A stretch of 64,000 bases of DNA from Actinomadura chibensis NBRC 106107. GTDB lineage: Bacteria > Actinomycetota > Actinomycetes > Streptosporangiales > Streptosporangiaceae. The stretch is taken from the NCBI RefSeq assembly GCF_001552135.1, contig NZ_BCQP01000044.1, positions 58,051-122,050 of the forward strand. The letters are read 5' to 3'. The notes under the pieces are model-generated. The model was not told where the DNA came from. It was given only the letters and a program-made list of their open reading frames with translations, and did no database searches. The position numbers and the translations under genes were made by a program. Shown one piece after another: positions 53,683 through 62,599 of this stretch (the first letter of the stretch is position 1; the number at the start of each line of letters is the position of its first letter).

Positions 53683-55092
53683 TTGACCGGGATGCGAGGG
53701 ATCGCGGGGAGCACGCCCCTCGCGCCGCCGCGGCTGCTGCCGTGGCGGCTGCGGCCGGGCTGGCCGCTCAGCGTCGCGTTCCTCGGCTTCCCGCTGTGGT
53801 GGATCCTCGGCCTCGCCAACGTGGTGCTGCTCGTGATGACGGTGCCGATGGCGATGACGCTGTGGCGGCGGCGCGGCACGCTGGTCGCGCCCTTCGGGTT
53901 CGCGGCGTGGCTGTTCTTCCTGGTGTGGGTCGTGCTCGGCCTGCTCGTGCTGTGGGCGGACGCCCCGCTCGCCGAGCCGGGCGGCGGGTTCAGCAGGCTG
54001 CTGGTCTACGGGTGGCGGCTCGCCTGGTACATCTCGTTCACGGTCGTCCTGCTGTACATCGGCAACCTGAGCGAGCGCGACCTGCCGTCCGGGCGGATCG
54101 GCAAGCTGCTCGGCTACATGTTCATCGTGACGACGGTGGGCGGCCTGATCGGCTCGTTCTTCCCGTCCATCCAGCTGACGTCGCCGATGGAGATGGTGCT
54201 GCCGCACGGGCTGACGAGCAACTCCTTCGTGCGCGACATCGTCCATCCGAAGGTCGCCGACATCGAGTCGATCCTCGGCTTCGAGCAGTCGCGGCCGATG
54301 GCGCCGTTCGCCTACGCCAACACCTGGGGCGCCGCGTACGCGTTCTTCCTGCCGTACTTCCTGCTGACCTGGATCCTGCGCGCGAAGCCGCGGCGCCGGA
54401 TCGCCGGGTTCGCGATCCTCGCCGCGTCGCTGTGGCCGGTCGTGTACTCGCTGAACCGGGGCCTGTGGGGCGCGCTCGGCGCGATCGGGCTGTTCGGGGT
54501 GGTCAAGCTCATCCAGGTGGGCGGCCCGCGGGTGATCGCCTGGACGGCCGGGATGGCCGCCGCCGGGGCGATCGTCGTCGCGCTGTCGCCGCTGCCGGGG
54601 CTCGTCCAGGACCGGCTGGACAACCCGCACAGCAACAACCGCCGCACCATGCTCGCCGAGGAGACGACGCGCAGCGCGCTGGCCGGGTCGCCGATCGTCG
54701 GGTTCGGCTCGACCCGCAACGTGCAGGGCGACCTCGGCCAGGTCTCCGGCGGCGACAAGGAGGGCTGCAAGGCGTGCGGCTCCCCGCCGCTCGGCACGCA
54801 GGGCCACCTGTGGCTGCTGCTGTTCGCCAACGGCCTGGTCGGGACGGTCGCGTTCTCCGCGTTCTTCCTCATCCGCTTCTTCCGGCACTGGCGGGATCGC
54901 GGCGCCTACTCGCTCGCGGGGTGCTCCGTGCTGATCGCCCTCGCCCTTTTCATGATCACTTACGACATGGTGGAGGTACCGCTGTACACGGTGATGATCG
55001 CGGTGGCGCTGATGTGGCGGGCCAGGCGGGACGCCGTCGGCGGCCAGGTGCACCCGTTCGCGCGGGCGCTGACGGCCGGGACGTCCCGATGA
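53683..55092 (+). CDS. Wzy/O-antigen-ligase-like polysaccharide polymerase
   Basis: A 469-residue membrane protein with 10-12 helices and two larger external loops. The second loop near the C-terminus (about 320-395, SNNRRTMLAEETTRSALAGS, then GFGSTRNVQG and a CKACGS cysteine pair) fits the Wzy_C/WaaL pattern in which a histidine- and arginine-rich loop handles lipid-linked glycans. It would polymerise or ligate repeat units outside the membrane. The start is TTG 53683, 7 nt after GGAG; ATG 53692 is too far. The stop overlaps the next ATG as ATGA. First gene of the operon running to the window end. Confidence 0.82.
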   Translation: MTGMRGIAGSTPLAPPRLLPWRLRPGWPLSVAFLGFPLWWILGLANVVLLVMTVPMAMTLWRRRGTLVAPFGFAAWLFFLVWVVLGLLVLWADAPLAEPGGGFSRLLVYGWRLAWYISFTVVLLYIGNLSERDLPSGRIGKLLGYMFIVTTVGGLIGSFFPSIQLTSPMEMVLPHGLTSNSFVRDIVHPKVADIESILGFEQSRPMAPFAYANTWGAAYAFFLPYFLLTWILRAKPRRRIAGFAILAASLWPVVYSLNRGLWGALGAIGLFGVVKLIQVGGPRVIAWTAGMAAAGAIVVALSPLPGLVQDRLDNPHSNNRRTMLAEETTRSALAGSPIVGFGSTRNVQGDLGQVSGGDKEGCKACGSPPLGTQGHLWLLLFANGLVGTVAFSAFFLIRFFRHWRDRGAYSLAGCSVLIALALFMITYDMVEVPLYTVMIAVALMWRARRDAVGGQVHPFARALTAGTSR

Positions 55093-56324
55093 GCGCCCAG
55101 GCCGGTGAGCAGGCGGGCGAGCGGGCGGGCGAGCGGGTCCGGGACGCCTGGATCGACGCCGCCCGGGAGCTGTGGCCGGACGCCGACGTCACCGCCGTCG
55201 GGCCGGGCCGGTCCGGCGGCGCCCGCCGCGAGCTGGCGTTCCTGCCGGACGCCGAGCACCCGCGGCTGCTCGTCCCGGCCGGGCTGCCGGGCGCGGCGGC
55301 GAGCGCGCTGCGCCGCTACAGCCACGACCTCGGCGTCAGGCAGCGCGTGTCGCGCGGCCTCACCGCGACCGCGGTCCGCACCGGCCTCCCGGAGCGGACG
55401 CTGAAGGACCGCCTGCGCATCACCGGCGGCGGGCCGTCCATCGAGGACCGGCTCGCCGAGCTGCTCGGCCGCCCGGTCGTGGTCAGCATCGGGCTCGGCA
55501 GCGCCCGCGCGAACCGCAAGCCGATCCTGCACGTGCTGTCGCCCGGCGGGGAGCCGGTCGCCTTCGTCAAGGTCGGCGACACGGGCACGGCGCGCGGCCT
55601 GCTCGCCGGGGAGGCCGAGGCGCTCGCCTACCTGGACGGGCGGCTGGACGGCCGGATCCACGTCCCCCGGCTGCTGCACCACGGCACGTGGCGGGCGCTC
55701 GACCTGCTCGTCCTGGAGCCGCTGCCGACGAGCGCGCGCGGCTGGCGCCCGCGCGGCCGGGCCCCGGTCGCGGAGATGCGGGCGCTGTTCGAGGTCGGCG
55801 GCGTCGAGCGGGCGCCGCTGCGCGACAGCCCCTTCTGGGCCGCGACCGCCGCGAGCGTCGACGAGGTCCTGGACGACGGGCGGCGCGCCCGGTTCGGCGA
55901 GGTCGTGGAACGTACCGGCGAGGCGCACGGCGACGTCCCCCTCGACTTCGGCGCCTGGCACGGCGACTGGACGCCCTGGAACATGGCCTGGCACCGCGGC
56001 GTCCTGCGCCTGTGGGACTGGGAGCGCTTCGGGCGCGGCGTCCCGAACGGCTTCGACCTGCTGCACTACCGCCTCCAGGAGGCCATGCGCACCGCGGCGG
56101 GCCCGCCCTACGCGACGTGGCCGGACGGCGCCGCCGCCGTCCTGGAGCCGCTCGGGCTGACCGGCGCGGCGGCGGACGCGACCGTCCGGCTGTACCTGCT
56201 GGAGCTGTGCCGCCGCTACCTGCTGGCCGCCCAGGAGCCGATCGGCGAGCCGCTGCGCGCCGACGCCGAGCGCCTGCTCGCCCTGCTCCACTCCACCGCG
56301 ACCGACCCCGGGAGGAACCCGTGA
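55089..56324 (+). CDS. APH-fold phosphotransferase of unknown substrate
   Basis: A 411-residue cytoplasmic protein of the aminoglycoside-phosphotransferase/choline-kinase fold. The catalytic loop is WHGDWTPWN (H291, D293) and the metal-binding segment is LWDWERFG. The N-terminal 100 residues are alanine- and arginine-rich without a recognised domain. Earlier regions show HVPRLLHHG and LLVLEPLPTS as in kinase-like folds. In a polysaccharide operon it more likely phosphorylates a sugar, lipid or polyol than confers drug resistance. It overlaps the polymerase gene by 4 bp and the sulfotransferase by 4 bp, so all three are translationally coupled. Confidence 0.8.
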   Translation: MSAQAGEQAGERAGERVRDAWIDAARELWPDADVTAVGPGRSGGARRELAFLPDAEHPRLLVPAGLPGAAASALRRYSHDLGVRQRVSRGLTATAVRTGLPERTLKDRLRITGGGPSIEDRLAELLGRPVVVSIGLGSARANRKPILHVLSPGGEPVAFVKVGDTGTARGLLAGEAEALAYLDGRLDGRIHVPRLLHHGTWRALDLLVLEPLPTSARGWRPRGRAPVAEMRALFEVGGVERAPLRDSPFWAATAASVDEVLDDGRRARFGEVVERTGEAHGDVPLDFGAWHGDWTPWNMAWHRGVLRLWDWERFGRGVPNGFDLLHYRLQEAMRTAAGPPYATWPDGAAAVLEPLGLTGAAADATVRLYLLELCRRYLLAAQEPIGEPLRADAERLLALLHSTATDPGRNP

Positions 56325-57205
56325 TCTCACGCCGTGACGCCCCGCAGTGGGTCAAGGAGGCCGGACGCGCCGCCACCCGGGCGGGCGGCCGCCTCACCTC
56401 CGCAAGCCGGATCCTGCCCGCCTTCCTCATGGTCGGGACGCAGCGCGGCGGGACCACGTCGCTGTTCCGGGCGCTCGCCGCGCACCCGGCGGTCGTCCAG
56501 CCGAACTTCCACAAGGGCGTCCACTACTTCGACGTGAACTACCCGCGCGGCCTCGGCTGGTACCAGGGGCACTTCCCGGTGCGGGCGCTCGCCGAGCGGC
56601 GCGTCGCCGCGGCGATGCCGGACGCGCGGCCGCTGGCGTTCGAGTCGGCCGGGTACTACATGCACCACCCGCTGGCCCCCGAGCGCATCGCCCGCGACCT
56701 GCCGGGCGTGAGGCTGGTCGCGCTGCTCCGCGACCCGGTGATCCGCGCGTACTCGGCGCACAAGCACGAGCTGGCCCGCGGCTTCGAGACCGAGCCGTTC
56801 GAGCGGGCGCTCGACCTGGAGGCCGAGCGGCTCGCGGGCGAGGTCGAGAAGATCAAGGCCGACCCGGCGTACGTCAGCCACGCCCACCGGCACCACTCCT
56901 ACGTAGACCGGGGCCAGTACGCCGACCAGATCGGACGGCTGTTCGAGCTGTTCGGCCGCGACCGCGTCCACGTCGCCTACGCCGAGGACTTCTTCGCCGA
57001 GCCCGAACCCTGCTACGACGCGATCCTCGAATTCCTCGGCCTGCCCCCGTGGCGGCCCGAGTCGTTCGAGCGGCACAACGCGCGTCCCGGCTCGCCGCTG
57101 CCCGACCACCTGCACCGCCGGCTGGCCGACCACTACGCCCCCTGGGACGACAAGCTCGCCGCCCTGCTCGGCGCTGAGCCCGCCTGGCGGCGGAGGGCAC
57201 GGTGA
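56321..57205 (+). CDS. PAPS-dependent sulfotransferase
   Basis: A 294-residue carbohydrate-type sulfotransferase (Sulfotransfer domain). The 5'-phosphosulfate loop is MVGTQRGGTTSLFRAL (about 37-52), with the usual TTSL end. The 3'-phosphate binding segment is LLRDPVIRAYSAHKHE with the arginine and serine needed. It transfers sulfate from PAPS to a hydroxyl or amine, here probably on a glycan. GTG 56321 overlaps the kinase gene as GTGA and has GGGAGG upstream. PAPS could come from the APS kinase at 40930-42399. The acceptor is unknown. No signal peptide, so it acts in the cytoplasm on precursors or lipid-linked units. Confidence 0.87.
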   Translation: MISRRDAPQWVKEAGRAATRAGGRLTSASRILPAFLMVGTQRGGTTSLFRALAAHPAVVQPNFHKGVHYFDVNYPRGLGWYQGHFPVRALAERRVAAAMPDARPLAFESAGYYMHHPLAPERIARDLPGVRLVALLRDPVIRAYSAHKHELARGFETEPFERALDLEAERLAGEVEKIKADPAYVSHAHRHHSYVDRGQYADQIGRLFELFGRDRVHVAYAEDFFAEPEPCYDAILEFLGLPPWRPESFERHNARPGSPLPDHLHRRLADHYAPWDDKLAALLGAEPAWRRRAR

Positions 57206-57215
57206 CCCGGCGGCG

Positions 57216-58709
57216 ATGAGCAAGCGCACCCTCGGCCCGTCCAGCGTGCAGGCGGAACCCCCGCTCGCGCCGGACTCGATCCCCGTGACCCGGTACGCGG
57301 GCGCCGTCCGGCGGCACCTCGCGGCACTGGTGATCGCGGTGGTGGCGGGCTGCGCGCTCGGCGGCGCGAAGGTCGCGCTGACCCCGGCGACCTACACCGC
57401 GAACATCTCGGTGCTGGCGCCGCCGGTCGCGCTGCACCCGGGCATCAACATCGGGTCGTCGATCGACACCAACAAGCGCAACCCGCGCGAGACGACGATG
57501 GACACCGAGGCGCAGCTCGTCTGGTCCGACAGCGTCCTGTCCACGCTGGCGACGAAGCCGGGCTTCCACGCCTCGCGCGACGAGCTGCGCAAGCGCGTCG
57601 ACCTGAGCGTGCCGTCCAACACGCACGTGTTCACGATCGGCGTCCGGGCCCGGTCGCCGCGGACCGCGCGCGACGGCGCCGCCGTCGTCGCGGAGGCGTA
57701 CCTGAGCCTGCGGGCCCGGATCCTCGGCCAGCTCCAGGAACGCAACCGGACGGCGCTGGAGCAGAACCTCAACTTGCTGAAGACGCAGCTCGACGCCCTC
57801 CCCGGCGACGAGGACGAGCTGCGCCGCGTCACCACCCGCACCCGCCGCCAGGCGATCATGAAGCAGATCCGGGACGTCCAGCAGCAGATCTCCGGGCTGA
57901 AGAGCAGGGCCGAGCAGCCGGGCGAGGTGCTGCGCGCCGCCACGCTGCCGCGGCACCGCGACGACCCGAACCGGGACGTGTCCGTCGCGACCGGAATCGG
58001 CCTCGGCCTGCTCGCCTGGATCGCGTTCGTCCTGCTGCGCGAGACCCGGCCGCGGCGCATCCGGCGGCCCGCCGACATCCGGCTGCACGCCCGGCTGCCG
58101 ATCATGGTGGAGGCGAGCACGCTCGGCGGCGGGCACCGCGAGGTGTGCCGCCGCCTGCGCAACCTCGTCTTCGACGCCGAGGCGCGGACGGTGCTGGTCG
58201 CCGGGGTGCCGGGCACGGCGGGCACCGAACTGGCCTACGAGCTGGCCGAGCTGTGCACCGAGGGCGGCTCGGCGTCGACCGTGCTGCGCATCGCCGGGGA
58301 CGGCGACGCCGAGCCGCCGTCGCCGGACCCCGTCCCCCGCACGTTCGGCGTCCGGCTGGTGCGCAGCGACGACGACCGGCAGCTCACCCGCGCCGTCGAC
58401 AAGGCAGGCCGCGAGTCGCGCGTCGTCGTCATCACGACGCCCGACATCACCGGCGCCGACACGATCGCGGCCGCCGCCGCCAGCGACCTCGTCCTGGTCG
58501 TGGTGGAACGGGGCCGCGCGCTCGACCGGGAGGTCGCGAGCGGCGTGCTGGCCCTCGACCAGTCCGCGAACCCGGCCCGCGCCATCGTGCTGACCTCCCC
58601 CGCGCCCGCGGGCCCGGCCCCCCGGACCGCGCGGCGCACCCCGTCCCGGCCCCCGGCCCGCCCTCCGGCGCGGCCGCAGAACCGAGCCCCGGCTCCCGGA
58701 CGAGGTTGA
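57216..58709 (+). CDS. Wzz-type chain-length protein with P-loop-less kinase-like domain, 1
   Basis: A 497-residue membrane protein of the polysaccharide co-polymerase class. Helix 1 is at about 34-52 and helix 2 at about 255-275, enclosing an external coiled-coil region (about 150-235, RILGQLQERNRTALEQNLN). The cytoplasmic C-terminus (about 310-460) looks like a BY-kinase/ParA-like fold, but the Walker A position reads AGVPGTAGTELAYE with no lysine. It should therefore not bind ATP in the usual way. A proline- and arginine-rich tail ends it (ARPPARPQNRAPAPGRG). It probably sets polymer length with the Wzy-like protein. It is 10 bp after the sulfotransferase. Confidence 0.8.
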   Translation: MSKRTLGPSSVQAEPPLAPDSIPVTRYAGAVRRHLAALVIAVVAGCALGGAKVALTPATYTANISVLAPPVALHPGINIGSSIDTNKRNPRETTMDTEAQLVWSDSVLSTLATKPGFHASRDELRKRVDLSVPSNTHVFTIGVRARSPRTARDGAAVVAEAYLSLRARILGQLQERNRTALEQNLNLLKTQLDALPGDEDELRRVTTRTRRQAIMKQIRDVQQQISGLKSRAEQPGEVLRAATLPRHRDDPNRDVSVATGIGLGLLAWIAFVLLRETRPRRIRRPADIRLHARLPIMVEASTLGGGHREVCRRLRNLVFDAEARTVLVAGVPGTAGTELAYELAELCTEGGSASTVLRIAGDGDAEPPSPDPVPRTFGVRLVRSDDDRQLTRAVDKAGRESRVVVITTPDITGADTIAAAAASDLVLVVVERGRALDREVASGVLALDQSANPARAIVLTSPAPAGPAPRTARRTPSRPPARPPARPQNRAPAPGRG

Positions 58710-58789
58710 GATGAACGGAACCGTCCATGTGCAACGCGCGGTTAAAGTCGTGATGAAAAGACATCCGCGGATCGATGAGGGGATTCGTC

Positions 58790-60940
58790 GTGGGAGCTGA
58801 CCAGACGGCAGACCCGCAGGGGGGGCAGCTCCTGTCCCTGATCCGGCGGTACGCGGCGGTGCTGATCGTCCTCGGCCTGGTCGGGGCGGGCGCGGGCATC
58901 GCCCTGGAGATCGTGATCCCGCCGCCGTACAAGGCGACGGCGACCGTCCTCGTCACCCCCCTTGAGGGCAACCCGTACTCGCCCGAGGGGCGCGGCGACG
59001 ACCTCGTGAACCTCCAGACCGAGGCGCAGCTCGTCGCCACCGACGGCGTCGCCCAGATTGTCGCTAAGAAGCTCGGGCACAAGGCGGAGGGGACCATCGG
59101 CGTCTCCGCCCCGCCGAACACGCAGGTGCTCAGCCTCACCTACACGACGGGCGACTCCGGCGACGCCCGCGCGGGCGCGCAGGCGTTCGCCGACGCCTAC
59201 CTGGAGTACCGGACGCAGCGCGCGCAGAGCGTGGTCAACAACCAGCTCACCAAGCTCAAGGCGCAGGCGGCGAAGGTGGAGCGGCAGCTCCAGCAGGCCA
59301 ACCGCGAGCTGGCGATCTCGACCGGGTCGAAGAAGGCGACGATCGCGCAGCGGATCACCGCCTACACGAACCAGCTCGGCGTCATCGACGAGCAGTCCAA
59401 CGACATCGCGAGCACCCCGATCGACCCGGGCCAGGTCATCACCCCGGCGGCCGCGCCGAGCGGCCCCGGCATCATCCGGCCCGCGATGTACGGCGCGGGC
59501 GGGCTGCTGCTCGGCCTCGTCGCCGGGTTCGTGATCATGCTGCTCCGGGAGCGGCTGAACCAGCGGCTGCGCAACGCCGAGGCGATCGAGGGGCTCGGCG
59601 TCCGGGCGCTCGCCACGATCCCCTCCGGCGGGCCGGGCGGCGACACGCTCGCCCTGGTCAGCGCGCCGAAGAGCCCGGTGGGCGAGGCGTACCGGCGGCT
59701 GCGCGCCGCGGTCGTGGCGACCGCGCCGCAGACCCCGGTGGCGCTGCTCGTCACGAGCGCGACGCCGGGCGGCAGCGCCCGGCTGGCGAGCGCCAACCTC
59801 GCGGTGTCGCTGGCCTTCGCGGGCGCCAAGACCATCATGATCGACGCCACCACCGAGGACGCCGACATGACGGGGCTGTTCGGCGCCCGTCCCGGCAAGG
59901 GCCTGTCGGACACGCTGCTCAGCGGCACCGACCCGGCCACCCTGCTGATCCACACCGACTCGCAGCTGCGGCTGCTGCCGCGCGGGCCGCGCGCCCGCGA
60001 GGCCGCGCACCGCTACAGCGGCCCGCGGATGCGCGAGACCGTGAAGGTGCTGCGCCGCCGCAGCGAGTACCTCGTCGTCAACGCGGCGAGCCTGCACGAC
60101 GCCGACGCGCAGGCGCTCTGCACGTTCGTGGACGCGGTCGTCCTCGTCGTGAACCAGGGCGTGACGACCCGCGAGGAGCTGCGCCAGGCGTACGTGGAGG
60201 CCGAGCGCGCGGGCGTGACCGTGCTCGGCGCCCTGCTGGAGCCGCCGGAGCAGCGCGGCGGGCGGCAGCAGCGCCAGGCCGCGCCGCCGCGGCAGGGCCG
60301 CGCGCCGCAGCGCGGCGGCGAGACGCGGGTGCCCGCGGAGGCGCGCGGCAGCGGCGAGACCCGGGTGCCGGGCGAGGCGTCCCTCGGCTGGGCGGACGAG
60401 CAGCCCGGCCCGGAGGACGCGCGCCGTCCCGACCCGTCCGACGAGGGCGGCTACTGGCCGGGCCGGGCGCGCGACGAGGACGACCAGGACGCCGACGCCG
60501 CGTCCCTCACCACCCAGGCCCTCCCGCAGATCAAGCAGCAGCCGCAGATCAAGCAGCAGCCCCGCGACCCGCGGCAGGCGCCGTCCCGGCAGCCGCGCCG
60601 GGCGGGCGGCTCGCGGCGCGGCGCCCCGCCGCAGGGGTCCGCGCGGCCGCGCGGCCCGCTGGCGCTCGAACCGCCCGCGGGCCCGGGCAAGCCGGTCGCG
60701 CCGAAGCCGCCGGTCCCGCCGTCCGACCTCGCCCCGGGCGAGGCGGACGCGGCCGAGCAGGCCGAGGCCGCCGCCGCGCTGGAGTCGGCCTCGACGCGGA
60801 CGCAGGAGGACATCTCCAAGTACATGCCGCCCGAGCAGCCCGACGACGCGCCGGACGGCCCGGCCGCCGCCGAGCCCGGCCCCGGCATGCCCCGCTACGG
60901 GAAGAAGCCGCACAAAGCGGGTCGGCATGCCGGGTCCTGA
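58790..60940 (+). CDS. Wzz-type protein with degenerate BY-kinase domain, 2
   Basis: A 716-residue relative of the preceding protein. Helix 1 is at about 22-43, a coiled-coil loop at about 150-200, and helix 2 at about 231-254. The cytoplasmic domain starts near 270; its Walker A region reads VTSATPGGSARLAS (321-334) where active kinases have GxGKST, and the Walker B aspartates in YLVVNAASLHDAD are altered. The Walker A' strand (KTIMIDATTEDADM) survives. A 220-residue low-complexity tail is rich in proline, arginine and glycine, with a QIKQQP repeat, and lacks the tyrosine cluster of active BY-kinases. GTG 58790 has GAGGGG 7 nt upstream. It overlaps the flippase gene by 14 bp. Confidence 0.8.
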   Translation: MGADQTADPQGGQLLSLIRRYAAVLIVLGLVGAGAGIALEIVIPPPYKATATVLVTPLEGNPYSPEGRGDDLVNLQTEAQLVATDGVAQIVAKKLGHKAEGTIGVSAPPNTQVLSLTYTTGDSGDARAGAQAFADAYLEYRTQRAQSVVNNQLTKLKAQAAKVERQLQQANRELAISTGSKKATIAQRITAYTNQLGVIDEQSNDIASTPIDPGQVITPAAAPSGPGIIRPAMYGAGGLLLGLVAGFVIMLLRERLNQRLRNAEAIEGLGVRALATIPSGGPGGDTLALVSAPKSPVGEAYRRLRAAVVATAPQTPVALLVTSATPGGSARLASANLAVSLAFAGAKTIMIDATTEDADMTGLFGARPGKGLSDTLLSGTDPATLLIHTDSQLRLLPRGPRAREAAHRYSGPRMRETVKVLRRRSEYLVVNAASLHDADAQALCTFVDAVVLVVNQGVTTREELRQAYVEAERAGVTVLGALLEPPEQRGGRQQRQAAPPRQGRAPQRGGETRVPAEARGSGETRVPGEASLGWADEQPGPEDARRPDPSDEGGYWPGRARDEDDQDADAASLTTQALPQIKQQPQIKQQPRDPRQAPSRQPRRAGGSRRGAPPQGSARPRGPLALEPPAGPGKPVAPKPPVPPSDLAPGEADAAEQAEAAAALESASTRTQEDISKYMPPEQPDDAPDGPAAAEPGPGMPRYGKKPHKAGRHAGS

Positions 60941-62549
60941 ACCCGAACCGTCCGGCGGGCCCAATCTGAACAGGCTGGCGAGGGGCGGCGCCCTCAACCT
61001 GGTGGGCGCCGCCGTCGCCGGCGTGCAGGGGCTCGCGCTGGTCTTCCTCGTCGCGCACCTGTACTCGCAGCGCATCGCGGGGACGTTCTTCGCCGCGACG
61101 TCGCTGTTCATCATCCTGCAGGCGGTGTCCGGGCTCGGCACGGACGCGGGGCTGCTGCGCTGGCTGCCCCGGCACCTCGCGCTCGGCGACCGGGCGGCGG
61201 CGCTGCGCACGGTGCCGGTCGCGCTCGTCCCGGTCGCGGCGACGGCGGCGCTCGCGGGCCTCGTGCTGGCCGCGACCTCGTCGTGGACGGCGGGCCACAT
61301 CGGCGCCGACGACCCCGGCCAGGCGGTCGGGATGGTGCGGGTGCTGGCGCTGTTCCTGCCGCTCGCCGGGGCGCACGACGCGCTCCTCGCGGCGACCCGC
61401 GGGTACGGGTCGATGCGGCCGACCGTCCTCGTCGACAAGATCCTGCGGCAGACGCTCCAGGTCGCCGGGGTGATCGCGGCGGCGGTGCTGTCCGACGACG
61501 CGACCTGGCTGGCGTTCGCGTGGGCCGCGCCCTACCTGCCGTGCATCGCGATCGCCGCGCTCTGGTACTTCAGGATCAGCCGCCGGGGCCGGGCCCCGTC
61601 CGCGACGGCCGCGCAGGCCGACCCGGCAAGCTCCGCGTGGGGGCCGCTCGCGAGCGACTTCTGGCGGTTCACCGGGCCGCGCGCGTTCGCGCAGATCTGC
61701 CAGACGGCGTTCCAGCGCGCCGACATCGTCCTCGTCGCCGCGCTCAGCTCGCCCCGCGAGGCCGCGATCTACACGGCCGCGACCCGGTTCATCGTGATCA
61801 GCCAGCTCGTCACGCAGGCCGTGCAGAACGTCATGCAGCCCGCGGTGAGCCGCCTGATGGCGCTGTCCGACCGGACGGGCGCGCAGCGGATCTTCGCGGT
61901 CTGCGCGTCCTGGAACCTCGCGCTAGCCTGGCCGGTGCACCTGTCGATCGCGGTCGGCGCGCCGGTGTACGTCGCCTCGTTCGGCGCCGGGTACCGCGGC
62001 ACCGGCGAGACCGTCACGGTGATCCTCGCGATGGCGATGCTGGTCGCGACCGCGACCGGGGCCCGCGACGTGATGCTGCTGATGGCCGGGCGCAGCGGGC
62101 TGAGCCTCGTCAACCAGAGCGCCGCGCTCGCCGTGAACCTGGTGCTGAACGTCCTGCTGATCCCGCCGTTCGGGATCGCGGGCGCGGCGGCGGCGCGGGC
62201 GGCCGGGCTGCTCGTCCGGACGCTGCTGGCGCTCGTCCAGGTCCGCCGCATCCTCGGCATGTCCCCGGCGAGCGCCGGGCTGTTCTGGGCGGGCGGCTCG
62301 GCGGTGGTGAGCTTCGCCGCGGTGCCGCTGGCCGTGCGGCTCGCCGCGGGGTCCAGCCCCGCCGCGCTGGCCGCCGGGCTCGTCCCGGGCGCGGTCCTGT
62401 ACCTCGTCCTCCTGTGGGTCGGCCGCGAGCGGCTGTCCCTGACCGCCTTCGCCTCCCTGCTGCCGGGGCGGCGGGGCCGCCGACCCGCATCCGGGCCCGC
62501 GGGCGTCACCGTCCCGCCGGTCGCCGACACCACGCCAGCCACCAACTGA
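60927..62549 (+). CDS. Wzx-type polysaccharide flippase
   Basis: A 540-residue inner-membrane protein of the MATE/MOP superfamily with about 14 helices. It starts with LARGGALNLVGAAVAGVQGLALV, a usual first-helix pattern of Wzx/RfbX flippases. Later segments VITLVAALSS-type and GIAGAAAARAAGLLVRTLLALVQVRRI fit the family. It would move lipid-linked repeat units from the inner to the outer leaflet for the Wzy-like protein. ATG 60927 lies inside the previous gene, so translation is coupled. Conserved charged residues for transport cannot be placed reliably without an alignment. Confidence 0.87.
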   Translation: MPGPEPEPSGGPNLNRLARGGALNLVGAAVAGVQGLALVFLVAHLYSQRIAGTFFAATSLFIILQAVSGLGTDAGLLRWLPRHLALGDRAAALRTVPVALVPVAATAALAGLVLAATSSWTAGHIGADDPGQAVGMVRVLALFLPLAGAHDALLAATRGYGSMRPTVLVDKILRQTLQVAGVIAAAVLSDDATWLAFAWAAPYLPCIAIAALWYFRISRRGRAPSATAAQADPASSAWGPLASDFWRFTGPRAFAQICQTAFQRADIVLVAALSSPREAAIYTAATRFIVISQLVTQAVQNVMQPAVSRLMALSDRTGAQRIFAVCASWNLALAWPVHLSIAVGAPVYVASFGAGYRGTGETVTVILAMAMLVATATGARDVMLLMAGRSGLSLVNQSAALAVNLVLNVLLIPPFGIAGAAAARAAGLLVRTLLALVQVRRILGMSPASAGLFWAGGSAVVSFAAVPLAVRLAAGSSPAALAAGLVPGAVLYLVLLWVGRERLSLTAFASLLPGRRGRRPASGPAGVTVPPVADTTPATN

Positions 62550-62571
62550 ACCACTGATCGAGCGAGGGGGT

Positions 62572-62592
62572 GTGGGGGGCTCGTCCCCCCAC
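62572..62592 (+). other. Hairpin directly before the ribosome site of the next gene
   Basis: GTGGGGGG (62572-62579) pairs with CCCCCCAC (62585-62592) around a 5-nt loop in the 50-bp gap after the flippase. The ribosome site GAGGA starts at 62593, the next base. It may limit read-through or tune translation downstream. Confidence 0.5.
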
Positions 62593-62599
62593 GAGGACC

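Noticed and set aside
54312..54872. Minus-strand frame inside the Wzy-like gene
   Set aside because: Shadow of the membrane-protein coding strand; no start signal.
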